In this document: positions 52,904-64,000 of the stretch, piece after piece
How the letters are laid out: every line of letters begins with the position of its first letter
Numbering within the stretch: the first letter of the stretch is position 1
Source: Mixophyes australis
Lineage: Eukaryota > Chordata > Amphibia > Anura > Limnodynastidae
NCBI GenBank assembly: GCA_036250195.1
Contig: JAVHZZ010000006.1
Span: 166,118,424 to 166,182,423 of the forward strand
Length of the DNA stretch: 64,000 bases
Direction: 5' to 3'
The notes under the pieces: generated by a model
The model's input: the letters and a program-made list of their open reading frames with translations, nothing else
The model's database searches: none
Told to the model about the DNA's origin: nothing
Position numbers and translations under genes: made by a program

Positions 52904-53200
52904 AGATGAATCCTGTGGTGCTTGGGAGCGCCTTTGTATCAGGAACACTTGACTAAAGAGGTTCTGCAGCAGCGGCTGTTGATGAGTCCTGTGGTGCTTG
53001 GTAGCACCTTTGTATCGGGAACACTTGAGCAAAGAGATTCTGCAGCGACGGCTGCTGATGAATCCTGTGGTACTTGGTAGCGCCTTTGAGTCAGGAACAC
53101 AAGAAATAAAGAGGTTCTGCAGCGACGGCTGCTTATGAGTCCTGTGGAGCTTGGTAGCGCCTTTGTATCAGGAACACTTGAGTAAAGCAGAGATATAGAA
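52904..53200. repeat. Tandem repeat, about 77 bp, four copies
   Basis: Units with 'tcctgtggtgcttggtagc', 'cctttgtatcaggaacac' and 'gaggttctgcagc' start near 52910, 52987, 53061 and 53137. Flanking sequence to about 53330 ('ttagccaatcaagag') may belong to an LTR. Confidence 0.9.
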
Positions 53201-53329
53201 GCCAGTACAGGGACACGTCTAACCTGGAGGAGAGACCTGAAGATCTGGCAACTTGGTAGAGAAAACAGGTGCTTTAAATAGACAGAGCTGACAGGCAATT
53301 AGCCAATCAAGAGAATGCAAGAAGTAATG

Positions 53330-55240
53330 AGCAGACTAGAGAGTAAATGATTTTGAAAATCCAGCAATTTTCTCGCGGGTGTTTCATCTCGCAGATGTAT
53401 TAAAGTTAGATTTCATGTAAAATCGCCAGAGATGTTTTTCTGCCAAAACCGCTATTTCCAAAAAACTATAGAGATCAAACTCCCAACTGTTTGCCACTCT
53501 AGCTATACAAGTCTCAAATGTATGAAGCTGCGATTAAAAAAATAGCTACATACAGCACGCTGCATCCCAGCAGCGTGATTAGTAAACACATCACTGTTAC
53601 ACTGTCTCCCTATACAGCCGGAGTTTCGGCAGCTGTCAATTGTTTAAAAATAGATAAAAGCAAAAAGAAAAAAAAAAAAGCGTGGGGTCCCCCCATCCGA
53701 CCACTATTAACCCTAGTGATACCAGCTTACTGCTGGTTGCGTGAAAATCAGGGAAAAAATTTGCATGGGGTCCCCCCGGTTTCCATACAACCAGCACTAG
53801 GTAAACCAGCTGGGGTGGGTGGCACTATAGCAGGGGGACACGCGGCAGGGGTCCCCCTGCCATAATGACAACCACCAACCCCAGGCTGTTCAGCGCTGGG
53901 CTGGATTCCCTAGTGCTGAAAGCACTAGGGCTCTTCCTATACCCCTGGGCGGTGGGTGTAGGGTAATAACTGCGATTATATAGTTAAAAAAAACAAACAG
54001 ACGCCATTTTGTTTTGTGGAACTACAAGGTCTAGCCAGCCTGGTCTGACATAAACAGTGTAGGCATGCTGATACTTGGATAACTATACGCACCAGCATAA
54101 TCATGGCCAGTGCTTTTTTTGTCATAGAGCTCACAGAACTGAGTCCCGGCACCTTTTTTCAACGAATTTTCCAAGTTTTAAAAGTAACTTTTGAACATTT
54201 GATGTGTGGCCCATGTGGACTTGAATCGCCCTGTCGAGTCTAGCAGGTGGGCGCAAAATCATTAAATTGTTGCATTGCGGGCTGCTTGTGTGTCAAGTCC
54301 GATGCATGCGTACTTCGTCCGCGCTGGTTGTGATGGCACTGCTCGGCTTGTGGCGCTGCTCAGCTTGTGATTGGTCATGCGGTTGCGCGCTGAGAGCATA
54401 CTGCACGCGGTGACCTTTATGTTTCCTTATACAACTGATGTGTGTGGGTGTGTGTACAGTGATTGACTACGTGATGTGAGTTCCAGCACCTTTTTTCTTA
54501 CAAAAAAGCACTGCCCATGGCAGTCAAGGCATGCTGGCACTTGGAGAACCACAAGTGCAAATATGCCCTTTCACCCACGGCTGACTGGGACCTTTAGTTC
54601 CACAACACAAAATGTTAAATAAACCACAGCACCCTCTTAACAACCACATACTTTTAATAAAACCCCAATAAAAACAATACACACCCTCATTCACACGACA
54701 TACATTTATTAAAAATAATAAAACCCCAAAATACTCACCAATCAAATTTCTTATTCTTTCGTCAGCAGCTTTTAATCCAAAAAATGCTTGAAAACTATGT
54801 CCATATAAATTTGTATCCAAAGTCCATGCTTGAAATGTCCAAAAGTATTTGTAAGTCCAAAGTCTTGCTTGTAAATGTCCCAAATATATTTGTAATTCCA
54901 AAGTCCTGCTTGTAAATGTTTCAAATATATTTGTAATTCCAAAGTCCTGCTTGTAAATGTCTTCTGTTCTTCTTGGGCAAAAAGCCCCCCTTGTTGCTTG
55001 CAGTCTTCATTTCTTCCTGGCCAGAAGAGCCCCATAGATTCTTGCAGTCTTCAGCCAGAAGGGCCCCATACTTGTAATCCAATCCGGAACATGATTGGTT
55101 AAAAATAACTGTAGTGCTGGGACCAGAGTGTGAGTGCACGCAACCGCTTCACCCAGCTCATGCAGGCTCTTTGGCTTGATAGGCGCAATTGAGAGCTGGC
55201 TTCTGGTGGGCCCGACTATGTGCAATAATGATGTGCAAGC
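53330..55240. mobile_element. Unclassified repeat element with nested MITE
   Basis: Contains 'gtggggtcccccc' twice (53679, 53766), 'ttcagcgctgggctgg', and AT-rich blocks. A hAT-type MITE is inserted at 54108-54513. 54840-54960 has about three 43-bp units ('aattccaaagtcctgcttg', 'aatatatttgt'), and 54965-55070 has a second degenerate pair. These words recur in frog transposons, but no TIR was located. Confidence 0.4.
54108..54513. mobile_element. hAT-type MITE (CAGTGCTTTTTTTG ends)
   Basis: Left CAGTGCTTTTTTTGT and right reverse complement CAGTGCTTTTTTGTAAG are TIRs. Flanks atcatggc and cccatggc match at 6 of 8, a diverged TSD. 406 bp, non-coding; 'tgagtcccggcacctttttt' near the left end mirrors 'gagttccagcacctttttt' near the right. 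Confidence 0.7.
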
Positions 55241-55439
55241 ATTTCATGTCATGATAACTCCTTTGAAAATAGGATGTCTCTTGAAGTAGAGACAGTGAAG
55301 GAAACTCAACTTTCACAGTTATTGTTACACCCGTCACCTCTTCACTCCATTGCAGCCCCTGCCGCTGTGCTTTCCTCTCCCTCTTTAAACCCAGGGTCAT
55401 GTTCCTTAGCGAAAACCAAAGCTCTGCGCCACTTTTTAA

Positions 55440-57680
55440 ATATCGAATATTTCAGCAATTTTTCCCCACGAGCCTTAATATTGTCTCCCAAAATGTAAAC
55501 GCCCTTAACGTCCCTAAAAAATGGCCCATAGTTCTGTTATACCTAAAAAGATAAGGAAAATATAGCCATTCTCCAGGAGACTCACTTGTCTTTCAAGGGC
55601 AGGGCTTTTCTTCAACCCTCCCTTTCATCATCAGATTCACAAATGTCATAAAGATACTCATCCATAATAGACTCTCAGTACCTTTTTTAGATAGTAGTAG
55701 AAACATATCACACTTGCTTCGGTTTATTCCCCAAATGCAAACAGAGTGCCTTTTTTAGAATTTTTTTCCTACATTGGTTCAGGAACCTAAAGGCCAATAT
55801 GACGCTTATATTGACTCCCAGCGGACCTCCAAACTCTTTGCACTTATGAGAGCCTATAACCTCAATCAAACACTTTTTCAGTACCCAATAATTCTTACTC
55901 TATGTCTTATCTTTCTAGATGATTCCCTCATTCAGGAATTGTTTTCCCTTTTTCCTAGACTTAACATGCTCTCACAATCAAACTAAATTTGGCCCCATCC
56001 ATTCCCCAGCAATTTAGCTGGTGTCTGGGTATGACACTATAGTTAGAATTGGCCACTAGGAATAAGGATAAAAGGAAGGAAAGAGCTGTGCTGGAATCTC
56101 AAGTTTTAGCCTTATCAGCTAAACATAAAATACATTCCAGAAGAAATACCTTTCACAAATTATTGCCAACAAAAGATCAGTAAAGAAAGTTATGTTGTCA
56201 GACTAAATCCTTACTATGGCTCAGGCAGAAGCACTATTACAAGGGTAAGAAGGCAAACTCACACTTATTTAATAAGTTAAAGTTGAGGAGCACCTATCTC
56301 AGAATTAACTATCAGGAATTCATAGAATTCCTGATAGTTAATTCAGACTCTATTTGACCCTATATGACCGTCAGTCAATAATGGAATAGTTCCATGACTT
56401 TTACAAGAAACGTAATAATCTATTGTTTTACTCTGTTTGACAGAGGTTCTGAGGGTTAAGATAGACAACTACTCATCCTCCCAAGATTACCCAAATGTTG
56501 ATGGAAAAACTAAATGTGAATCTGACCTTGGATGAGACCTTCCAAACAATGAAGGAACTCAAGGCCTCCTCTATGTTACTTAATGTTACTGGAAGTACTG
56601 GCTCCTAGACTGGTTTACCTTTTAACTCAATTAAAAGCAGCCACTCATGCTAAGATAGTGGTAATTTAAAAGCCAGATAAAAAAAACTAGCCATTGTGTA
56701 CTTCCTGAAAGCAGGTCTTAAGTTCACTAAAATTGTAGCAACTAGATTGAACTTGGTGAACTCAACTCTAGTACACCCTAATCAAGTTGGTTTGATCCTG
56801 GGTGATTAGGCCCTGGATAACACCAGAAGTACTATAGATCTCATTCATGTAGTCAAGAATCGCACCACCCCTTTAGTCATGATACTGGAAACAGAAAAGT
56901 CCTTTGAAAGGTCTCCTGTCCCATTATGAGAATAATGCTTTCCCACATGGACTTTAAGTGGGCATTTATCAAAGAGACAGCTGCGTTATACAATCCTTCA
57001 GCGATGGTCATAGCAAATGGATTTTTGTATCCATTCCTTTGATATTAACAATGGTATCAGGCAGGGTTGTCCATCTTGACCTTTGCATTATTGATTGAGC
57101 CACCCACCACCTGTATAAGTGCTAATGAGAATATAGTAGGGGTCAAACTATTCTCAAAAGAATAAAAAATAGCTTTGCATGCTGATGATATATTTGTGAA
57201 CCAAACATTCTTTCGGAGATTCAAGAATATAGTGAAGTACCCGTTTACAAGATTAGCTAAAAACTGATTAGCAATAATTTTAATTTTAGATGAAAATACA
57301 GTATTAAATATCAGGAAGCTCAAATAACAAGACAACATGCTCAACTGTTTGCTGCCAATTACCTCTCTCTAGTAGAGATTTGTTGAAGTGGAAAAAACCT
57401 ACTTCTCAATGGCAATGTAAATAACCTAGAATTAAAATGTAAAACTCTACATGAAACTACAATGGAGAGCAGTTGGGGTCCAGAATTTCAGTAGATACTA
57501 TTTAGCCAAGCATGTCTCTCAGTATGTCATATGTCATTCAGCTTCTTGGGTGGACATTGAGATCTGGCTGAATTGACATTTGTGGCAACCCATCTGTGGC
57601 TACATAGAATGCCAGCAAAAAGATACTTCACCCATTCTTTTTTAATTTTCAATATGGGACATGGTTACTAAGTTTACATC
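55440..57680 (+). pseudogene. L1-type LINE ORF2 relic
   Basis: A second, heavily decayed LINE ORF2 in plus orientation. The endonuclease start is visible near 55475-55590 (IVSQNVNALNVPKK, IAILQETHL). Later come 'KLFALMRAYNL' (55830), and RT words scattered over frames: 'NQVGLILG' near 56780, NGIRQGCPS near 57048, and 'LHADDIFVNQT' near 57176 (the catalytic ADD is present but in a broken frame). Many stops; no ORF1 nearby. Closer in style to the LINE at 31465 than to L2. Confidence 0.7.
56302..56344. repeat. Perfect 20-bp inverted repeat, 3-nt loop
   Basis: GAATTAACTATCAGGAATTC (56302-56321) and its exact complement at 56325-56344, separated by 'ata'. It lies in the decayed LINE ORF2 and is not part of that coding sequence. 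Confidence 0.95.
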
Positions 57681-58019
57681 CTCCCCGCCTCTGAAGGTAC
57701 CCTTATAGAGCAATTTGAGCTGAAATCCAGGTTTAATTTCTGGTGCCTTCCTTTTGGACCAATAAAAATATAATATTTTAAGTGAAACTTGTATATTAAT
57801 GTGTTTTTCTGTCTTTAAAAAGAAATGAAAAGAAATTAGATACCCAGGTAAGGTTTGTACCAGTTCATTCAGATAAGCAATTGTTTACTAATCCACAGCC
57901 TTAGTGACCCTGTACTACCAGAGAATCAGGGCCATATATATATATATTCACTTTTTATAAAATGTACTCGCTCAGTGACCCTTGAAGTAAAACTGCAAAA
58001 TCAAATCCCTTCGCACTTA

Positions 58020-58246
58020 CCTTTCAATCGCCCTGTTCTCCAATTGCACCCCCTTCTTCTCTTCTTTTTTTTTTCTTATTCTGTGTCTTCTGCTTCTTTG
58101 AATCCTCGCCGTCGCTTGCTTCTCCGTTGCTTCTCATGCTGTGACTCCTCCATGCTGCGTTTGTCAATGAAAATGTCGGCGTGATGACGTCCCCCGTAGG
58201 GCCCCCGGGCACCTGCCCATCATGCCCAGTGGAAAAGACGACCCTG
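58020..58246 (-). mobile_element. hAT-like element end, GGGCAnnATGGGCA type
   Basis: Minus strand from 58246: CAGGGTCGTCTTTTCCACTG, then 'gggcatgatgggcaggtgc', the same end as the MITE at 60374 but with a different interior (CpG-rich, 'gacgtcatcacgccgac', then poly-purine). The other end is not found. 57690-58019 holds nothing identifiable. Confidence 0.6.
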
Positions 58247-59640
58247 CAGAGAATTACTCCATCATTCCTCTGATTTGTATTGGAAGAACTGTGCTTAAGT
58301 AGGCCTTCTGTTATGTTTGGTAGTTCTGCTCTGTTTTGACAGAAATTAGACACCTCATTGAAGATTTCAATTCCAAATAATAATACTTATTTCCTTTTCC
58401 CTAGGCCAAGCCCTGTCATAAACAAACTAAGTAATAGGCTAGTTAGGCGCATACTCAATGGGGCTAAATGTTAAACTCGTGGACACTTGGATAAATCCGG
58501 CTGTTCCTTCACCTCAAACTTCACCTTTCTCAACCCACCCCCCTTCACCAACCCTCGGTTCATAGATTGTTTTTTTCCAATTTGCTATCTCAAGAGTGTA
58601 GTGTGGATTATTGGATGACTCTCAGCACTTGACTAGAGAATGAAATATCATAACTGGTTAAAATAACCAATCATCCTTGGACTATTGACCACCATCATCA
58701 TCAGCAGCAGCTATTTATATAGTGCCACTAATTCCGCTGCGCCTTATGCTTCAAAGTGTAGATGTAACTATCTGAATCAGGTTGTTAATGTTTTCTGACT
58801 GTCCTCTGATCAATCTTAATACCCCCTTAGGAATATTTAATTGAATATTCAATATATTGGATGTAATATTTTTCTGTTGAAAAACCTAATAATAAAAAAA
58901 TTAAAATATAAAATATATGGGGTTACAGTTACTTCAGCAAACAGTGCAAACTAATTTTCAAGTTGTTTGTAAAAAATATATAATTTTGCCATTTTAGCAG
59001 TGTAGTGATGTGTCAGGAATCTTCATAACATTCTTCAAACACCCTAGCATGTTGGCTAATTCTTTTGGCATGCTCAATACAAACGTCACTACCCCACATA
59101 CCTACCGCCAGGCTTTTAGCATTCAGTTGGCGCTAGATTATTGTGCCTTGGTCCCTGGATGGTGCCTATGCCTATCCCATGTTTGATCTTCTGTTGTTAT
59201 AATATTATGGAGAGTGATGTAAAGAATAAAATGTCCAATAGATCAAGTGCAGAATGATATAATATAAAGGGGGTAATTTAGAGTTGGATGCTTTTGTGTC
59301 AAGAGTACAGACAGGTGTAAAATATGTGGCACAAAACATGCATTTACGAGTTTATTTTGAGTTGAATATATTTTATGGTACGTGCAATTTAAAAGAAGTA
59401 CGTAAATGTGTCTGCATGAAGATATATTTAAAGTGCATCACGATGTGCTTAAGGCATATCATCATGTGACGGCATTCACCATTATCAGTTTAATATTGAT
59501 GAATGGTGTTTTTATAGTTAAAAAAATGCTGCTTACTCTCAAGTCATCCTTTGTCTATAGGGTTTTTTCCCTTATGGATTACAAAGCTGGAAGAAAGAAG
59601 CCAATACTCTCTATGGATTTTGGTGAACAATAAATTGATT
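58247..59640. other. No gene; SINE-like fragment
   Basis: 58690-58745 has 'catcatcatcagcagc' and 'tatttatatagtgccactaat', the same start as the SINE at 5822, truncated. The rest is AT-rich with no support for a feature. Confidence 0.4.
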
Positions 59641-60365
59641 ATAAAGAGGGTTTTGGGGAGTGTTTATTTCAATAAAATATTTTTCCATGGTGTTTCTTTT
59701 TTTAACATTAATTTTCTCTGTGGCAGTACAGGTCCCAGCATGCCCTGGATGCCAGGGCATTCTGGCACTTGTAGTTCTATGTATTAATTCTGAATGCTAT
59801 GAATTTAATGTTAGGACTTGGGGGACATATGTTTATTTATTAAATGTGAATGCTATTAATGCTATTAATTTAATGTGGGGCTGGTTAGCGACCATTATAT
59901 TGATTTAGCGATTAGAAGGACTAATTATTAAATGTGAGTGCTATTGATTTAACATTGGCAATGGTTGTAATGTAGGGGTTATTCATATGAGATAGCAGCT
60001 GGCTGGGGCTATTGGTGTTATATGGTGTCTGTTTATTAGATATGGACCTATTAATTTTATTTTGGGTTGATGAGGGCTATTAATACATTGTAGGGGCTAA
60101 TGATGCAATGTGGGTTCTCTGTATTAAAAGTGGGTGCTAATAATCTAAAGGTGGGGCTAGTTGAGAGGAAGAACACATATTTATTAAATGTTGGTGTTAT
60201 TAATTTAATGTTGTGGAAAAAATGGATAGTAAGTTCCCTTTTTACTCAACCCTTCAGGAGCTGAATAATATCCAAACAATCCACGTTCTGGTCAAGAAGC
60301 AACAGAGATTAAGACATCAGCAGCAGCAGGTTATCAAATCTATAAGAACAGTAATAGAGTGCAGC
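59641..60365 (+). mobile_element. AT-rich body of a hAT-like element
   Basis: Repeated 'tattaatttaatgttgg' and 'tttattaaatgtgaatgc' words match the 2560-2830 interior of the element at 1428-3393. 'ggtcccagcatgccctgg' (59731) is a common hAT MITE word. No ends seen; the MITE at 60374 is inserted just downstream. Confidence 0.45.
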
Positions 60366-60373
60366 ACAGTCTG

Positions 60374-60594
60374 CAGGGCCATCTTTTCCATTGGGCACAA
60401 TGGGCAGCTGCCCGGGGGCCCCACGGGCAAGGGGGCCCCATAGGCACGGCTCTTAATGAGAATAAATAATCCTGCAAAAGCAAAAAAAAACCTGCAAAAA
60501 ACTGAGCAAGTACATCTATTTCTATATATCTATATCTAGGGGCCCCAGTGCACTGCTTTGCCCGGGGGCCCATAATGTTGTTAAGATGGCCCTG
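60374..60594. mobile_element. hAT MITE with perfect target duplication
   Basis: Ends CAGGGCCATCTT and AAGATGGCCCTG are perfect 12-bp TIRs; the 8-bp TSD ACAGTCTG is perfect (60366-60373, 60595-60602). 221 bp, with GC-rich subterminal parts and an AT-rich centre. A well-preserved, probably recent insertion. Confidence 0.95.
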
Positions 60595-60602
60595 ACAGTC
60601 TG

Positions 60603-61530
60603 CTAACTGTACCGATTGTTTTAAGTAGGGCGCTGCGCCAGTCCCGTCAAGTCGGAACTGTCCTGGCATCCTACTTAAAAAGGTTTTTGTTCTGATTCAG
60701 GGATAGATGAGAGATATGTCCCACTAAGTGATGGCCCTTCAATACCACACATACCTGCTTGGCATTGAAGTGGTGTGCCATGATAACAAATAGAAATCTG
60801 TTACCTGATGTTTGTTAACTGGATCCCAAATGCTGGTGGCTGACGTGATAGCGGTTCCAACATTCTTGATAATTTGAATGTGTCCAAAAATAGGCCTAAA
60901 ATAAATACAGTTCAATACACACAAGAACCAGTAACTGAAGTCAGACTGCAGGGGAGTTTGTCAGGAATCCATTGGTGGTTTGTTACACAGGGAAGTTGAA
61001 GGAAGTAATGAAATAGCCAAAGTGTCAGTCCAGAAGCATGGTCATCTGGATTTGTGGTCTAAGTTAAGCAGAGGTTGGTACACTGGGTAGATACGAGTAT
61101 TGATGAGGATGCCAAAGGTTTAATCAATAGACTTGTAAGAAAGGGCAGCAAGGTCGCTGTACAATAAACAGCAGTCCAATTCAAAATAGCCAAAAGCAAG
61201 GTACAAGGACTGGGAACACAATTACCTGGCAAAGCTTGAATAAATGAGAGGTCCTTCTATAGAGCCTGTGAGCTGTCAGATGCCGCTAGATGACGTCACC
61301 TGCAAGCTGATAAGAGGGTCCGGAGCTGTGCGCATACGCACAGGAGAAAGAAGCGTTCCCAGGGATATCAAAGGCATAGGTAAGTTACATCTCTTTAGTT
61401 TTAGGTTCTGGGATATTGCAGAAAAACACTGAGATCCATAATGGCAGGCAGCCATGAGAAGAGGTTTGCCTGAATAGGAAAAGTGCGGAATATCACTACT
61501 GCCCGGAACACCGCTGCCAACCGTGACAGC
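60603..61530 (-). mobile_element. Gypsy LTR, minus strand
   Basis: On the minus strand the sequence after the chromodomain reads TGTCACGGTTGGCAGCGG from about 61529, a TG-initiated LTR head. It continues with 'gacgtcatctagcggcatc', 'aaaggacctctcattt'-like sequence and the 'ttgtaccttgcttttggc' words typical of these LTRs. The far end is not defined (about 60950). 60603-60950 shows nothing else. Confidence 0.5.
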
Positions 61531-61832
61531 ACTTCTATACTCAATGTGCGATCACTGAGTGCCCAACATTTGGTGGGATATTGATAATAGAAAATTTGTA
61601 CAAGTCTCGGGGCATGAAAATTCTTGGTTTGCTCCTATGAACTCTCTTTCAGACTATAGTCTTTCCATTTAATGAGAAATTGCAATTGATCTTGAATAAG
61701 ACAAGAATCCAACATCCTCCCCACAAAATATTCATCTGTCCCAGAACGTTTATGGGTGCTGGGGCAGGTACTTGTGAAGAAGAGGGTATTGCAGACTTTA
61801 ATTAAGACACAGGAAAAATGGGATGAATTCAA
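61531..61832 (-). pseudogene. Gypsy integrase C-terminus with chromodomain
   Basis: Minus-strand frame with a chromodomain: YFVGRMLDSCLIQDQLQFLI followed by KWKDYSLKESS, then 'HAPRLVQIFYYQYPTK', the usual short tail after the chromodomain, interrupted by a stop. It sits immediately before the TG of the LTR, the expected order for a chromovirus 3' end. Upstream integrase is missing. Confidence 0.7.
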
Positions 61833-61865
61833 TGCATTTTACAGGATAATTGCAGATTGACTATA

Positions 61866-62013
61866 GGGGGTAAATGTATTAAAGTGCAGATTTTGCAGGG
61901 CAATGGCTTTAAAGGCAAACGTTGCGTTTAAAGCCATTGCCGTTTTAAATTTCCCCTGCAAAGTCTCCGAATATAAGCGGCTTGCAAAATCCGCACTTTA
62001 ATACATTTACCCC
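61866..62013. mobile_element. Palindromic MITE (GGGGTAAATGTATTAAAG ends)
   Basis: Left GGGGTAAATGTATTAAAGTG and right complement of the same. Flanked by TA on each side, as for Tc1/mariner-type or trimmed Harbinger TSDs. 148 bp. Related to 38654-38849 by its ends. The interior has a second inverted repeat around 'gccattgcc'. Confidence 0.75.
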
Positions 62014-62189
62014 TAGAAGTTGAAGGTTTGTCTAGGATGATAAATAGACCAATTTATTGTTCAGCCAGTTTATGAAATTGGTGTCCTAAGTTAAGATTCT
62101 TTGTGGACATTCAGTTTTGTCTCCGATAGAGAGAACTGTAGCAGGTCATCTTTGTTTATTGACAAACATTTGATATTTTCTTAGGGAAT

Positions 62190-63410
62190 TCACCTCACCA
62201 CCTGGCTCCCTCACTTTCTCATCTCTGACCTTCCCTCCCTCATCTTGAGGGATATTAAAATCTCCATGGACAATCCTTCAGACCCTGCTGCTCCCAAACT
62301 TCTCTTCCTCTCCTCCTCCCTCAGTCTCTCTCAATGGACCTCCTCTCACTCCCACGACAGTGGCCATTCCCTTGATCTGGTCTTTTCACACCTCGTTACT
62401 GTCTTCGACCTTATCATTTCACATTTTCCTCTCTCTGACCACCATCTCCTCTTTTTTAGCATGTCTCCATCCCTCTCACCTTCCCCATCCCCTAAGGTTA
62501 CTCTTACCAGGCATAATCTTGACACCATTGATCCTACCACGTTCTCCTCCTCCCTGTTCTTACTCCTCTCCCCCATCACCACTCTTTCTTGCCCCGATGA
62601 GGCCGTTTTCTTCTATAATCACACCTTTACCATCACACTTGTCTCTGTCACACTGGCTGTCACCAACAAGCTTTAATGGTCCCCGCCACAACCGTGGCAC
62701 TCAAAACAAAATCTACCTGCTATCTTCAGAAAAGCTCCCACAGTGCAGAACGGCTCTGAAGAAAGTCATGAACTCATGCTGACTTCCTCCACTTCAAGAT
62801 CATACTTGCCACTATCACTCTATAAACAATCCTTCTTTAAGACTCTAATTTTTTCTCAATCTCCAACCCTGTCACCTTTTTGCCAGCTACAACTCACTCC
62901 TCTCCACTTCGCCACACCCATTCTCCTTCACGCTCACTATCGACTTTGCTACCCACTTCACCTCCAAAATTGAGTCAATACGTCATGACTTCTCCCAGCA
63001 GTCCCTCCTCCCACCCTCCTCTGTGGATGCTCTTTCATTCCCCTCCTCCCCACTTGCTAGCCCACCCTCCTTCTCTTCCTTCACTCCGGTATCTGCAGAT
63101 CAAGTCTGCACCCTTCTTTCCTCTTCACACACCTCAAATGCCCACAGGACCTCATCCCCTCCCACCTGTTTCATTCCCTCTCTCTTGAGGCCTGCTCCAA
63201 GCTTGCCCACTTACTCAACCTATCCCTCTCCTCTAGAATTTTCCCCTCCTCCTTTAAACATGCTTTCATCTCCCAATACTCAAGAAACCATACCTTCCCC
63301 TTCTATTTCTGTTAATAATAATACCTTCCTTTGTGTCCCTCAAGTCCGATGTCTGGGGATCATCCTCGATTCCTCCCTCTCCTTCACCTTCACATTCTGT
63401 CCCTCTCAAA
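62190..63410 (+). pseudogene. L2/CR1-type LINE ORF2 relic, RT core missing
   Basis: The endonuclease C-terminal part is readable at 62245-62480: LRDIKISMDNPSDPAAPKLL, SHDSGHSLDLVFSH and the catalytic 'PLSDHHLL'. Later, 'FASKIESIRHDFSQQ'-like sequence (62950-63000) and FSSFTPVSADQVCTLLSSS (63080-63125) match the region between endonuclease and RT. After about 63300 it jumps to VRCLGIILDSSLSFTF, a motif that lies beyond the RT catalytic core. So the RT centre is deleted. Serine/proline-rich frames arise from the CT-rich composition. Confidence 0.75.
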
Positions 63411-63611
63411 ATCAGAAATGTTTAGGACTGGCACAATAGTGTCATATAATAAACTCCCTTTTCTGGACCTTTTGATGGGTGGATAGTGAACCTCTTATAC
63501 CTTAGTTCATGTTCTGATTCCTCAGGCCTAGTATATGCGGGCTTGGCAAAGGATGTTGAAGAAACCACCAAGAAAGTGGAATGTTGTGACCTGCATCTTT
63601 CTTTCTGAAAC

Positions 63612-63806
63612 TCGGGGGAATTCAATTCTGGGGGGAATAGCCATGAGGTATCTCCGGAACGTCCATGAGACACTTCACAGTGGAGATTTGACAGGAATCT
63701 CCAGTAATTTTTTTCTCGCACCCCACAGAGGGGGGAATTCAATTTCCGGCAATGTGCGTGGCACGATGTCCATACACCACATCGTCGGCAATTGAATTCC
63801 CCCCTC
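63612..63806. mobile_element. MITEs with GGGGGAATTCAATT ends
   Basis: 'cgggggaattcaattctgg' at 63612 and 'gaggggggaattcaatttcc' at 63727 share one terminal motif. 'ggcaattgaattccccc' at 63787 is its inverted partner, giving a compact 80-bp palindromic unit at 63727-63806 and a possible longer element from 63612. TSDs not resolved. 63807-64000 shows nothing recognisable. Confidence 0.5.
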
Positions 63807-64000
63807 TGTTAGGTGTGCATCAATGACTATGCACCTATTCATAAATTCATGAAATCCTTTAAGAGTATGGATCAATACCACTTTCAAAGAATCTAAAGAA
63901 TAGGTTCAGGTTCTGAGAGACCAACTGACAGTAGGCCATAAATTGATGATATTAGGATCGATCTCCTCCAAACTTTTCTGGCAACTTAATTATTGGTTCA

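Noticed and set aside
51416..52909. A 497-codon open frame and several long overlapping frames on both strands
   Set aside because: They follow a C-rich minisatellite; the products are repeats of the same few residues in every frame. Composition, not coding, keeps them open.
62245..63188. Ser/Pro-rich secreted-protein-like frames
   Set aside because: The residues match the endonuclease part of an L2-type LINE in several frames; no independent gene.
1..64000. CRISPR arrays, bacterial operons or tRNA genes
   Set aside because: No regularly spaced direct repeats with unique spacers, no ribosome-binding-site-led gene clusters, and no cloverleaf with intact A and B boxes were found; the sequence is animal nuclear DNA.

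Overview
The window looks like repeat-dense nuclear DNA from a vertebrate with a large genome, most probably a frog. This is inferred from the repeat repertoire: hAT elements with GGTTTTGG-rich ends, Tc1 and mariner transposons, chromodomain-bearing Ty3/gypsy retroelements, L1/Tx1-type and L2-type LINEs, and a GGAGGAAACC-type SINE. I see no intact single-copy host gene. Nearly all coding signal belongs to broken mobile elements, and most long reading frames (1.6-2.5, 45-46 and 51.4-52.9 kb) come from minisatellites.

Layout. 0-5.5 kb: hAT elements and tandem repeats. 5.8-6.1 kb: a SINE. 8.4-10.8 kb: a complete hAT element with terminal inverted repeats (TIRs) and an 8-bp target-site duplication (TSD). 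It carries an intronless fragment of the host gene NSMCE2 (SMC5/6 SUMO ligase), fused to an 18S rRNA fragment and then to a LINE 3' coding fragment. 11.5-12 kb: a gypsy LTR. 14.0-16.0 kb: a GC-rich island with four CCAAT boxes, a CRE and a TATA box, several set in the loops of inverted repeats, followed by a long array of miniature hairpins. 16.8-17.3 kb: a MITE. 20-23 kb: a decayed gypsy element. 24.0-25.5 kb: a lightly damaged Tc1 transposon. 27.6-35.8 kb: an L1-type LINE containing a solo LTR, two hAT MITEs, and a mariner that itself contains a MITE. 36.5-38.4 kb: a gypsy remnant with Gag joined to integrase. 40.3-41.3 kb: a Gag/protease fragment with a textbook -1 frameshift signal. 43.0-44.3 kb: a recent 651-bp tandem duplication. 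45.0-45.9 kb: a hAT-like fragment with a minisatellite. 47.4-50.2 kb: a second NSMCE2-bearing hAT, with a decayed hAT transposase on the minus strand. 50.5-53.2 kb: minisatellite-rich elements. 55.4-57.7 kb: a second LINE ORF2 relic. 60.6-61.8 kb: the minus-strand end of a chromodomain gypsy element. 62.2-63.4 kb: an L2-like LINE relic.

The most notable biology is the hAT family that captured NSMCE2 and carried it to at least two places here, one copy later acquiring 18S rRNA and LINE sequence. Next are the frameshift cassette at 41.06 kb and the hairpin-based promoter and leader at 14.2-15.2 kb. All family assignments come from reading motifs; no database search was run.
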